Source of the DNA: CAZKCK01 sp964552325
GTDB lineage: Bacteria; Bacteroidota; Bacteroidia; Bacteroidales; TTA-H9
Assembly: GCA_964552325.1 (NCBI GenBank)
Contig: CAZKHA010000018.1
Coordinates: 1-36,460, forward strand
Length of the DNA: 36,460 bases
Direction: 5' to 3'
The position numbers were made by a program, and so were the translations under genes. A model generated the notes under the pieces. That model did not search any database and had not been told where the DNA came from. It was given only the letters and a program-made list of their open reading frames with translations. This document shows, piece after piece, positions 24,928 through 32,941 of this stretch. How positions within the stretch are numbered: position 1 is the first letter of the stretch; each line of letters opens with the position of its first letter.

Positions 24928-25731
24928 TCAATCTTTTTCCGATTCAAAAAACTGATTAATTATACAAAGGTAGTCATCGTGGAGCAATCCGTTGCTGCTT
25001 AAGATTCTGTTTCCATTTATCCCTGACTTTATTCCTTTAAAATCAGTTGATTTTCCCCCGGCTTGTTCCACAATAAAAGCGCCGGCGGCCACGTCCCAAG
25101 GGTTTAGCCCATACTCGTAAAAAGCATCAAACCGGCCACAAGCAACCCAGGCTAAGTCAACAGCGGCTGAACCAAGTCGTCGTAAACCCCTTGTATTTTG
25201 TATAAAATGCTTTAAAAGCTTGAGATAGGAATCCATTAAACTGTAATCGTAATAAGGAAACCCGGTTGCTAAAAGGGTGTCGGCAACATTGTTGCGCTCC
25301 GAAACACGTATCTTTTCTCCGTTAAGGTAAGCGCCGCCATCTTTCCATGCATAAAAGCATTCGCCACTTGTAACTTCAAGCACAACACCCACCACCACCT
25401 CATCATACTCAGTAAGCGCTATGCTAATCGAAAAGATGGGAACTCCATGGATAAAGTTTGTGGTTCCATCCAAGGGGTCAATAACCCAATTGTAAATAGA
25501 TCCAATTTTGCTGCTGGTCCCTTCTTCGGCAATAAAACCGCTTTCTGGAATCAACAATGAGAGGCCTTCAACTAGTAGTCTTTCAGATCCCTTATCAACA
25601 TAAGTAACATAATTATGTTGCCCCTTTTCTTCAATATCTACATGTCTGAATTTTGAGCTTTCGGTTTTTATAAACTCAGCCACTGTTTTTGCGAGGCTTA
25701 TTACTTTGAAAGTTAAATCTTTATACTCCAT
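24928..25731 (-). CDS. Inositol monophosphatase family protein
   Basis: A 267-aa Mg2+-dependent phosphatase of the SuhB/IMPase fold, acting on myo-inositol 1-phosphate or related phosphates. Metal-binding motifs are complete: FIAEEGT (Glu pair near residue 69), WVIDPLDGTTNF (the signature near 87) and LNPWDVAAGAFIVEQAGG (Asp near 217). Length matches the family (about 260-270). It overlaps lgt upstream by 11 bp, and its stop lies against the NfeD gene, so it belongs to the same transcript. Exact substrate is uncertain, since the family also hydrolyses 3'-phosphoadenosine phosphate and fructose bisphosphate. Confidence 0.92.
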   Translation of the reverse strand: MEYKDLTFKVISLAKTVAEFIKTESSKFRHVDIEEKGQHNYVTYVDKGSERLLVEGLSLLIPESGFIAEEGTSSKIGSIYNWVIDPLDGTTNFIHGVPIFSISIALTEYDEVVVGVVLEVTSGECFYAWKDGGAYLNGEKIRVSERNNVADTLLATGFPYYDYSLMDSYLKLLKHFIQNTRGLRRLGSAAVDLAWVACGRFDAFYEYGLNPWDVAAGAFIVEQAGGKSTDFKGIKSGINGNRILSSNGLLHDDYLCIINQFFESEKD

Positions 25732-26893
25732 GCAGCTTGTTCTTTTGTTTGTTCTTATAATATAGCCATGCTATTAAACTTAGGCCAAAAATCATTAAGC
25801 CAATTGCTATCATTTCAGCTTGTGTAGCTTTGATGCCTGCAACTAAATCGTACTGAATGTTTACCCTTATTTTTTCGATTATAAACCGTTCTAAACCATT
25901 TAATATCAGATAAATGCCAAAAAGAACGCCAGCCAGATTAATGTGCTTTCTGATGAACCATAAAACCAAAAAGAACAACGTAGCTAAACTGGTTTCGTAC
26001 AAAGGAGTGGGGAAAACGGGTTGTTCGAGCACATGGCAATGCGATCCTGCACAATTGGGGATAGGAACACCTTCGTTTATCACATTGTGTGGGTAATCAA
26101 ACGCCCACATCCAATCGGGTAAAAAACCAAGCCATTCGGGTTTGGGTTCAAGGTTGGGCACTCCCCAACAGCCATCACCCGAAATCTGACACCCTATGCG
26201 GCCTATTGCATAAGCTATCATTAAAGCTGGCGCCACAGTATCAGCAATATGTACAAATGAAATGTTGTTTTTTTTGGCATAAATAACAACCGTTACTGCA
26301 GCTACTATTAAGCCCCCATAAAAAGCTAATCCGCTAAAAGAGAATAATGTGCCAATTGGATCTGTGAAAAATTCATCAAGATGTTCAATTACATCAAATA
26401 ATTTAGCGCCTGCTATTCCTGCAATTGCCGCCACAAAAACTATGTTGCCGGTTAATTGGTATGGATGTACAGTTACTTCTTCAGTTATAGGTTGTGAGAG
26501 TCTTTCCTTTTCTTTTGACCTATAGGTGAGATATCCAGAACCTAATGCAAAAGCAATACCTCCCAAATAACTTCCTTCCCACGATAGTAGGTAGTCTTGT
26601 GGATTGTTGGCGAAAAAACTGTAATTAAAGAACATACCAACTACCTTTAAACCAATGAAAAAGCTTACAATAGCTGATGAAATGATCTCGCTTTTAGAGG
26701 CTGGAAGTCCTTTTACAACTTTTTTCTTTGTTGGGTGTAATAGTCCCTCCCTTTCCTTTCGTTTTAGTTCGAGCATCACAAAAAGCCCTGCTACAATAAA
26801 GGACAAGGCCACCATAAATCCATACGATTGTATGGGCAGGTTTATATCCGTTCCCAGTAGGCTGTTAATTAAATCGCTGATTTTGGGATACAT
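25721..26893 (-). CDS. lgt: Prolipoprotein diacylglyceryl transferase, long form
   Basis: Transfers diacylglycerol from phosphatidylglycerol to the lipobox Cys of prolipoproteins in the inner membrane. The 390-aa product is roughly 100 residues longer than E. coli Lgt (291). Recognisable parts are IQSYGFMVALSF near the N-terminus, SGLAFYGGLIVA, GRIGCQISGDGCWG (the Lgt signature GRxGN-x-x-G), FPTPLYET and LNGLERFIIEKIR. The E. coli essential His in HGGL is Tyr here (FYGGL). The extra length lies mainly between the first helix and the FYGGL motif, with a Lys/Glu-rich loop and additional hydrophobic segments. It starts 34 bp after mtaB and overlaps the phosphatase gene by 11 bp. Confidence 0.9.
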   Translation of the reverse strand: MYPKISDLINSLLGTDINLPIQSYGFMVALSFIVAGLFVMLELKRKEREGLLHPTKKKVVKGLPASKSEIISSAIVSFFIGLKVVGMFFNYSFFANNPQDYLLSWEGSYLGGIAFALGSGYLTYRSKEKERLSQPITEEVTVHPYQLTGNIVFVAAIAGIAGAKLFDVIEHLDEFFTDPIGTLFSFSGLAFYGGLIVAAVTVVIYAKKNNISFVHIADTVAPALMIAYAIGRIGCQISGDGCWGVPNLEPKPEWLGFLPDWMWAFDYPHNVINEGVPIPNCAGSHCHVLEQPVFPTPLYETSLATLFFLVLWFIRKHINLAGVLFGIYLILNGLERFIIEKIRVNIQYDLVAGIKATQAEMIAIGLMIFGLSLIAWLYYKNKQKNKLHGV

Positions 26894-26927
26894 ATTGATG
26901 TGTTTTAATTTGTTGGTTTATGCTAAG

Positions 26928-28247
26928 TTAAGGTTTAAAAACGTACGCGTCTTCATCAAGTTCATCAAGTTGGACTTCTACTATGGTATTAATCAGGTTA
27001 TAATTGTAACGCGTTTTAACTTTGATATAGTTTTCGGTAAATCCGTACATATAACCTTTTATCCTGTCCGATTCAAATAAAACCTTGGTTGCCAAGCCTT
27101 TGTTTTGTTGATAAAAACGCTGAAGTTTTTGTTCGGATAATTCATGCAATTTCTTGCTCCTGGCTTGTTTTACAATTGGATTTAGGTGGCCTTTAAGCCC
27201 TGTAGCAAAGGTGCCAGGTCGTTCGGAGTATGAAAAAACATGCAGGCAGCTAATATCCAGACTATCAATAAAGTGATAGGTGTCTGAAAAATGCTCGTCA
27301 GTTTCTCCCGGAAAGCCAACAATTACATCGGCCGCTATGCAGGCATGAGGTAAGAGGTTTTTTATTTTGAGAACCCTGTCCGCGAATACTTTACGCTCGT
27401 ATTTGCGTTTCATTGCTTGTAGGATTTCATCATTTCCCGATTGCAAGGGTATATGAAAATGGGGCATAATCCGTTTTGATTTTGCAGCCAATTCAATAAT
27501 CCGATCGTTTAGCAGTTCAGGTTCTATGCTCGAGATTCGTAAACGATTAAGGCCTTGTTCCTGATCCAAAGCATGTAACAGCCCGTAAAAGTCTTCAGCA
27601 TTCCTTTTCCCAAAATCGCCAATATTAACGCCTGTTAGAATTATTTCGTTAATACCTTCGTTAATTGCCCTTCTAGCACTTTCAAGGGTTTCGATGATTG
27701 TTCCACTTCGGCTTCTTCCACGGGCATGGGGGATGGTACAATAGGTGCAAAAATAATCACAACCATCCTGTACTTTTAAGAATGAGCGCGTCCTATCGCC
27801 TGATGAATAGGATGGAGAGAAGCTAAAATCGGCTTTTAAATCGGATGTATGTACATGGCAAGCCTCGTAGGCAGGTGTTGCAAATGGGGTTTCGGCAGTA
27901 TTGCCTTCGCTCTCGATATAGTTTAAAAGATCAAATTTTTCTTTGTTGCCCAAAATAACATTAACGCCCTCCAAGTCTTTTAACATATCTGGCCTAAGCT
28001 GGGCGTAACATCCTATTACGGCAACTTTTGCTAGCGGGTTTCTTCTATTGGCTTGACTAATAGCCGTTCGACATTTTTTTTCGGCCACTGAAGTAACTGA
28101 ACAAGTGTGAATTACATAAATATCAGCTTCGTCTTTGAAGTCTGCAAGTTCATAACCCTTATCCTTAAAGGCCCGGGCAATGGTAGATGTTTCCGAAAAA
28201 TTGAGCTTGCAGCCTAGGGTATGAAAAGCAACTTTTTTAGGTTTCAT
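26928..28247 (-). CDS. mtaB: MtaB-type methylthiotransferase (tRNA ms2t6A)
   Basis: Radical-SAM enzyme that adds a methylthio group to t6A37 of ANN-decoding tRNAs. The 439-aa length fits MtaB. The N-terminal UPF0004 domain has the three auxiliary-cluster Cys contexts FHTLGCKLN, IHTCSVTS and IGCYAQLRP. The radical-SAM motif is CDYFCTYC (CxxxCxxC), followed by TIPHARGRSRS. Also typical are EIILTGVNIGDFG, FHIPLQSGNDEILQAMKR, DVIVGFPGETDEHF and a C-terminal TRAM domain (about 375-439). CKLN rather than CQMN near the N-terminus separates it from MiaB. A strong promoter-like box lies 5 bp upstream of the ATG, so this gene could start its own transcript with the lgt block. Confidence 0.95.
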   Translation of the reverse strand: MKPKKVAFHTLGCKLNFSETSTIARAFKDKGYELADFKDEADIYVIHTCSVTSVAEKKCRTAISQANRRNPLAKVAVIGCYAQLRPDMLKDLEGVNVILGNKEKFDLLNYIESEGNTAETPFATPAYEACHVHTSDLKADFSFSPSYSSGDRTRSFLKVQDGCDYFCTYCTIPHARGRSRSGTIIETLESARRAINEGINEIILTGVNIGDFGKRNAEDFYGLLHALDQEQGLNRLRISSIEPELLNDRIIELAAKSKRIMPHFHIPLQSGNDEILQAMKRKYERKVFADRVLKIKNLLPHACIAADVIVGFPGETDEHFSDTYHFIDSLDISCLHVFSYSERPGTFATGLKGHLNPIVKQARSKKLHELSEQKLQRFYQQNKGLATKVLFESDRIKGYMYGFTENYIKVKTRYNYNLINTIVEVQLDELDEDAYVFKP

Positions 28248-28251
28248 GGTG

Positions 28252-28282
28252 CAAAGTTATTTTATTCATTTAATATAGCATA
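28252..28282 (-). promoter_or_regulatory. Putative mtaB promoter, near-leaderless
   Basis: On the minus strand TATG (28282-28279), 19 nt, then TAACTTTG (28259-28252), a full match to TAnnTTTG. The ATG is at 28247, only 4 nt downstream, so transcription would begin at or within a few bases of the start codon. Confidence 0.5.
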
Positions 28283-28344
28283 CATGCCGTGATCCTAAAT
28301 TACAACTGGCCATTGCAGCGTTTTAGAATACTATTTCGTTAAAA

Positions 28345-29232
28345 TCAAGCGGATTTTGTTGAAAAGGTTTGCTGAAGCAATATACCGGCTATTATTAGGG
28401 CTAGTCCAAAAATGGTGGAAATCCGGATTTCTTCACCCACCAAAAGCCCTATAAATAGCAAACTGATGAAAGGTGATAAAAACACCAAATTTGAAATTTT
28501 AGCTGTTGAAGAAGAGTATTTTAAAGCTTTTAGCCACAATAAGAACGTGATTCCCATTTCAAAAAAGCCTACATAAACAGATCCAATTATTCCGTAGAAT
28601 GAAGGCATTTTAAGTTCCTCGGTCAAAAGCATAGTTGCTAGAATCAAAAAAAAACCGGTACTAAAATTAATGAACAGTTTAACCACATCATCCATGGGGT
28701 TTTTCATGTTCAAAATCCAATACACTGACCATAAAAAAGGGCAACTCAACGCCAACACCACACCTGTTGTATTACTAAACTGTATTGCCAAAGGATTGCC
28801 ATGCGTGCTGATTATTACAATCCCTAAAAAACTAAGCACAATTGCCGCCAAGCTTTTGATGGGGATTTTTTGCTTTAAAAACGGAATAGATAACAACACA
28901 AGAACAACGGGCCAAAAATAGTTGAGAGTTCCCGCCTCTTGTGCAGGTAATAGTTCATAAGCCCTAAGCAAAATAAGATAATAGAGGAACGGATTGATGA
29001 AACCTGCCAATGCTGCAAGCAGCACGTTTTTAAGGCTATATATTTTAAGAAGTTTGTTTTTGCCGGTAATAAATACATAGCTTCCCGTTATTATCATGGC
29101 TGTAAAGCTTGCTAATAACAGCAAATGAGTCAACGAGATATGCTTTAGACTTAAGTTAAATGCAGTGGCAATGGTGCTCCAAAATCCCACAGCAACTAAG
29201 GCCAATATATAGGCTTTGGTTTGGTTTTTCAA
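28345..29232 (-). CDS. EamA/DMT-family transporter
   Basis: A 295-aa inner-membrane protein with ten hydrophobic helices in two homologous halves of five, the two-EamA-repeat plan of the drug/metabolite transporter superfamily. Each half ends with the usual pattern: LAAIVLSFLGIVII closes the first repeat and TIFGLALIIAGILLQQ the second. Proline-rich PVVLVLLSIPFLKQKIP is the conserved end of helix 4. Substrate is not predictable; members export amino acids, metabolites or drugs. It lies 11 bp downstream of the lplA stop and is probably co-transcribed with it. Confidence 0.9.
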   Translation of the reverse strand: MKNQTKAYILALVAVGFWSTIATAFNLSLKHISLTHLLLLASFTAMIITGSYVFITGKNKLLKIYSLKNVLLAALAGFINPFLYYLILLRAYELLPAQEAGTLNYFWPVVLVLLSIPFLKQKIPIKSLAAIVLSFLGIVIISTHGNPLAIQFSNTTGVVLALSCPFLWSVYWILNMKNPMDDVVKLFINFSTGFFLILATMLLTEELKMPSFYGIIGSVYVGFFEMGITFLLWLKALKYSSSTAKISNLVFLSPFISLLFIGLLVGEEIRISTIFGLALIIAGILLQQTFSTKSA

Positions 29233-29243
29233 AAGTTAAAAGG

Positions 29244-30230
29244 TTAAAATATAGCTTTTAATAAGTCGTCGAGCGTGAAATTGTTGAAGTAAGCATTTAT
29301 ATCAAACATGCTCAATTTTTCTTTAATGATTGCTTCTTCATGTGCAAGTCCCTTTAAGGCATTTTCAATTTCTTCGATATCCGATTTGTTGAAGAAGTCG
29401 CCAAATATTTTCAGCTCTTTTATGATGCCTTTTTCAACAAATAAATCAAACTCTATAAAACCTCCGGCTGCTTTATACCCTTTGCGTAAGTTGTAAACCG
29501 GCGATTGGCCAAAGTTCCACTCCCAGGTGTCATATTTTTTTTCAACCAAAGCCTCAACCTCATCAATAGCGGCCTTATCGAGTTTAAATGGTTTGCTATC
29601 AGGATACATCTTGATAATGTGTTGCATTACCATATCCTTGAATTCCTCAACAGATAGTGGTTGCTCAAGGTGCTCTGAAATATTGGTAACGCGGCTTCTT
29701 ACCGATTTTACTGCTTTGTCTTCAAATTTTAGGGGGTCAACCTTCAGGGCAGCCGATAAATCGGGCAGTTTAGCCGAAAACAAAAGTGTGCCATGGTGCA
29801 AAACTTTGTGTTTATGAACATGCTCCGCATTACCCGAGAATTTCTTGCCATCGATGGTCAGGTCGTTGCGCCCTTCAAACTTGGCATTAATCCCAAGATT
29901 TAATAGTATGTCAAGAATTGGTTTTGTGTGTTTCTGGAAATCAATTATTTGGTCGCCGTTCAGCGGTATGAACTTTATAAACGTGAAATTAAGGTTGCCT
30001 AAATCATGAAAAACTGCTCCTCCTCCGGTTAGCCTTCTAACAACTTTAATTCCTTGGTCTTTAACATACTCAGTATTAATTTCGGCTAGTGTGTTTTGGT
30101 GTTTCCCAACAATTATCGCAGGTTCATTGCGCCAAAGCATAAATACTTCATCGTCAACATTTTTGAGGAGATATTCTTCGCAAGCCAAATTAAAATAGGG
30201 GTTCGTTGAAGGGTTGTCGAAACAAAGCAT
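29244..30230 (-). CDS. lplA: Lipoate-protein ligase A
   Basis: Attaches lipoate to the lipoyl domains of 2-oxoacid dehydrogenases and the glycine cleavage H protein. The 328-aa product (from ATG 30230) has the RRLTGGGAVFHDLGNLNFTF motif that binds lipoyl-AMP and the GRNDLTIDGKKFSGNAEH segment with the catalytic Lys. The C-terminal accessory domain of about 80 residues (YDTWEWNFGQSP onward) is present, so it is the full LplA type. An upstream TTG at 30257 would add nine hydrophobic residues and was rejected because family members begin at MLCFDNPSTNPYFN. Confidence 0.94.
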   Translation of the reverse strand: MLCFDNPSTNPYFNLACEEYLLKNVDDEVFMLWRNEPAIIVGKHQNTLAEINTEYVKDQGIKVVRRLTGGGAVFHDLGNLNFTFIKFIPLNGDQIIDFQKHTKPILDILLNLGINAKFEGRNDLTIDGKKFSGNAEHVHKHKVLHHGTLLFSAKLPDLSAALKVDPLKFEDKAVKSVRSRVTNISEHLEQPLSVEEFKDMVMQHIIKMYPDSKPFKLDKAAIDEVEALVEKKYDTWEWNFGQSPVYNLRKGYKAAGGFIEFDLFVEKGIIKELKIFGDFFNKSDIEEIENALKGLAHEEAIIKEKLSMFDINAYFNNFTLDDLLKAIF

Positions 30231-30254
30231 ATATTGAATGATTATAAATAAGGG

Positions 30255-30273
30255 CAAAAGTACTATAATTTTG
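30255..30273. promoter_or_regulatory. Back-to-back divergent -7 boxes between lplA and the PLP-enzyme gene
   Basis: CAAAAGTA (30255-30262) is TACTTTTG on the minus strand, and TAATTTTG (30266-30273) is on the plus strand. Both match TAnnTTTG and are separated by 3 bp, forming an imperfect palindrome. They would fire outward to lplA (25-nt leader side) and to the PLP-enzyme gene. Neither has a convincing -33 box. Confidence 0.35.
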
Positions 30274-30346
30274 CAAGCATGTAGTTTTGTGCGAAGTTAC
30301 CATTTGGTCATATTTGCTTAATCTTGCACTACCAAACGCTTATCCT

Positions 30347-31510
30347 ATGGATCTTTCAGAAATCCTTTTCCATCACGGCGAAAATCGCCATGAATACTTT
30401 AACGCGGTTAGTCCGCCCATTATTCAAACCAGTAACTTTTGTTTTGAGCGCGTTCAAGATATGCAATTGGCCCTTAAAGATGAGTATGCTAATAGCATTT
30501 ATTCAAGGGGAGCTAACCCAACTGTAAAAATACTGAGGCAAAAACTTGCCGCACTCGAAGGTACTGACGATGCATTGGTGTTTGCAAGTGGATGTGCCGC
30601 CATTTCTACAACCTTATTGTCGTTGCTTAATGCTGGCGATCATATGGTTTGCGTTGAAAAGCCCTATAGCTGGCTTACATATATTTGTAAAAACGTTCTA
30701 CCAAGGTTTTCAATCTCAGTGTCATTTGTAGGCGCTGAGTCTCCAGAGAACTTCCAGGATGCAATACATTCCAATACAAAGTTATTCTATTTAGAATCGC
30801 CGAATACGTTCACCTTTGAAGTGCTTGATATTGAACGTATAGCTCAAATTGCAAAGGAACATGGGATACTAACTGTGATTGATAATAGTTATGCAACCCC
30901 CCTTTTTCAAAAACCACATTTGCTGGGCATTGACTTGGTTCTTCATTCTGCTTCAAAGTATTTGAGTGGACATAGCGATGTGGTTGCAGGGGTAGTTGCT
31001 GGGAGTCAGGCTATTATTCAGCGTATTTACCATTCGGGTTTTCTGGCATTTGGTGGTATTATTGCTCCAAATGATGCCTGGCTTATGATTCGTGGTTTGC
31101 GAACCTTGGACTTACGGCTCGAAAAAAGCAGCAGTAGTGGCAGTTTTATTGTTAATTGCCTAAAAGACCATCCAATGATTAGCAAAATCTATTACCCTTT
31201 TTGGCCCGGCAATAAAACGTACGTACTTGCAAAAAAACAAATGCTTGCGTGTTCGGGTATGTTTTCAGTAAAGCTAAACGTTCAGGAACCCCATCAAGTT
31301 TATGCATTTTGTAATTCGTTGAAGCGATTTTTGTTAGCTGTGTCATGGGGTGGCTTTGAATCCTTGGTTATGCCTGCCATAGCATTTTATAATTTTGATG
31401 AGCCTGCGTCCAACCCAATCGATTGGAGAATTGTGCGCTTTTATATTGGACTGGAAGATCCGAAGGTGTTGCTTGATGATTTGAACCAGGCTTTTTTAGC
31501 TATTGACTGA
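30347..31510 (+). CDS. Cys/Met-metabolism PLP-dependent enzyme (trans-sulfuration family)
   Basis: A 387-aa fold-type I PLP enzyme related to cystathionine gamma-synthase, cystathionine beta/gamma-lyase and methionine gamma-lyase. Seen motifs are SIYSRGANPTVKILRQKLAALEG (Tyr and Arg contacting PLP of the neighbouring subunit), ALVFASGCAAIS, YLESPNTFTFEVLDIE, TVIDNSYATPLFQKPHLLG and HSASKYLSGHSDVVAG with the Schiff-base K204. The C-terminal SWGGFESLVMPA and RFYIGLEDPKVLLDDLNQAF are typical. The C-terminal half is less canonical (CSGMFSVKL for GGMLSFEL), so the reaction is left open. The start at ATG 30347 fits the family; an upstream in-frame TTG at 30287 was rejected. The DgkA-family gene follows after 18 bp. 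Confidence 0.88.
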   Translation: MDLSEILFHHGENRHEYFNAVSPPIIQTSNFCFERVQDMQLALKDEYANSIYSRGANPTVKILRQKLAALEGTDDALVFASGCAAISTTLLSLLNAGDHMVCVEKPYSWLTYICKNVLPRFSISVSFVGAESPENFQDAIHSNTKLFYLESPNTFTFEVLDIERIAQIAKEHGILTVIDNSYATPLFQKPHLLGIDLVLHSASKYLSGHSDVVAGVVAGSQAIIQRIYHSGFLAFGGIIAPNDAWLMIRGLRTLDLRLEKSSSSGSFIVNCLKDHPMISKIYYPFWPGNKTYVLAKKQMLACSGMFSVKLNVQEPHQVYAFCNSLKRFLLAVSWGGFESLVMPAIAFYNFDEPASNPIDWRIVRFYIGLEDPKVLLDDLNQAFLAID

Positions 31511-31528
31511 TTTATTGATATTTAAACT

Positions 31529-31906
31529 ATGATAAATAATAAAGGGTTTTTGAGGTCGCGAATTAAAAGTATTCGTGATGCTTTGAGTGGTGTTAGGTTT
31601 GCCCTGCTCACGCAAAAAAATATGTGGATACATCTTGTGGCTACTGGAATTGTTGTGATAATGGGATTTTGGTTCGGCATATCGTTAACCGAATGGACAT
31701 TGCTAACGTTAACCATAAGCATTGTGTTTGTTGCAGAAACTGTTAATACGGCTATTGAAAAACTATCAGATTGTATAACAACTGATTATGATAAAAATAT
31801 TGGAGTTGTGAAGGATGTGGCAGCAGGTGCTGTTTTGCTTGCTGCAATTTTTGCAGTGGTAATTGGGCTATTGGTTTTTATACCCTACCTTTGCGAAATA
31901 TTTTAA
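31529..31906 (+). CDS. DgkA-family diacylglycerol/undecaprenol kinase
   Basis: A 125-aa integral membrane lipid kinase with three membrane helices. Motifs: the amphipathic N-terminus SRIKSIRDALSGVRFAL, then FVAETVNTAIEKLSD (catalytic Glu and Asn) and KNIGVVKDVAAGAVLLAA (nucleotide contact). It belongs to the DgkA superfamily; many non-enteric members phosphorylate undecaprenol rather than diacylglycerol, so either lipid is possible. It sits 18 bp after the PLP-enzyme gene and 5 bp before the next gene, within a likely three-gene operon. Confidence 0.93.
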   Translation: MINNKGFLRSRIKSIRDALSGVRFALLTQKNMWIHLVATGIVVIMGFWFGISLTEWTLLTLTISIVFVAETVNTAIEKLSDCITTDYDKNIGVVKDVAAGAVLLAAIFAVVIGLLVFIPYLCEIF

Positions 31907-31911
31907 GAACT

Positions 31912-32754
31912 ATGATTTTAATTGCTGAAAGCGGAGCCACCAAAACACAATGGGCAGTTGTAAAGGACGATAATACCAATTTTTTGTTTGACACACAGGG
32001 TATAAATCCATTCTTTCTGACTGTAAATGAACTGTCGAGCCTATTGTACACGGAGTTTCCAACAGCAGTTAAAGAGATGTTTATTGATAAAGTGTATTAT
32101 TATGGTGCAGGTTGCCATAGTACTGTAAATAAAAGTTTAATTTGTGAGGGCATTAAAAGCATCTTGCCTTATGCTGAAGTAGAGGTTCAATCGGATCTTT
32201 TGGCTGCCTCAAGGGCACTTTATAAGCACAACGCAGGCTTAGCTGCAATTCTTGGAACGGGTTCGAATGTTTGCTTTTACGATGGGTTAAAAATTACGAG
32301 TTCAATCAAGTCTCTTGGTTATGTGCTTGGAGATGAAGGAAGTGGAGCTTATATTGGTAAGCAAGTGCTCACAAGTTTTTTGCTAGGAGAACTTCCACCT
32401 GAACTTGCTCGTTCATTTCAAGCCCACTATCCATTTACGCTTGATCAGTTTTTGCAAGGGGTTTATAAATCAGAATTCCCAAGCCGGTATTTAGGTCAAT
32501 TCTGTCAGTTTGCATCAGCTAACCAGGAACATCCGTATATGGCACTCCTTGTAAAAAATGCGTTTATTAAGTTTTATGCTGTTATGGTTTCGCAACTACT
32601 TTTTACACCTGGGCACTCAATTGGCTTTGTTGGTGGCGTAGCTTTTGGGTTTCGAGATTTGCTACAAGAATGTTCTCGCGACCAAGGTTTTGAATCACCG
32701 CTGATCCTTAAAAATTGTTTACAACAGTTGATGAATTACCATTGCAGTGAATAA
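31912..32754 (+). CDS. BadF/BadG-type ATPase, N-acetylglucosamine kinase-like
   Basis: A 280-aa ASKHA-fold sugar kinase-like protein. It begins MILIAESGATKTQWAV, the phosphate-1 loop with Glu in place of the usual leading Asp. It continues with AAILGTGSNVCFYDG, YVLGDEGSGAYIGKQ and a C-terminal IGFVGGVAFGFRDLL (adenosine/phosphate-2 region). GDEGSGAYIG is typical of the GlcNAc-kinase-like BadF group common in Bacteroidota. An upstream in-frame TTG (31891) would overlap dgkA and was rejected in favour of ATG 31912. It may phosphorylate amino sugars released during cell-wall turnover (inference from the family name only). Confidence 0.87.
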   Translation: MILIAESGATKTQWAVVKDDNTNFLFDTQGINPFFLTVNELSSLLYTEFPTAVKEMFIDKVYYYGAGCHSTVNKSLICEGIKSILPYAEVEVQSDLLAASRALYKHNAGLAAILGTGSNVCFYDGLKITSSIKSLGYVLGDEGSGAYIGKQVLTSFLLGELPPELARSFQAHYPFTLDQFLQGVYKSEFPSRYLGQFCQFASANQEHPYMALLVKNAFIKFYAVMVSQLLFTPGHSIGFVGGVAFGFRDLLQECSRDQGFESPLILKNCLQQLMNYHCSE

Positions 32755-32941
32755 AGTTGTTGGGGTGATTAGGATTTGAGCTTGCAACATTCCTAGGTAT
32801 TTGTTGTCTTTTTAATGTTTTGGTAGATAGGAAGAGGCTGTTTAATCTTGAGTACGCTTTTTTGCACCATGAACATTGCATCTAACTTGCCTTGACTTTT
32901 TAGAAAATAAATCCGAAAGATTTGTTTTTTAAAATTAACTA

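Noticed and set aside
24887..24931. TTG start for the NfeD gene
   Set aside because: It would put 15 polar residues before a good signal peptide; ATG 24886 is preferred.
31886..31893. TACCTTTG as a promoter for the BadF-like gene
   Set aside because: It lies inside the dgkA coding end and the two genes are only 5 bp apart, so read-through is enough; a weak TTG sits 20 nt upstream, but the match may be chance.
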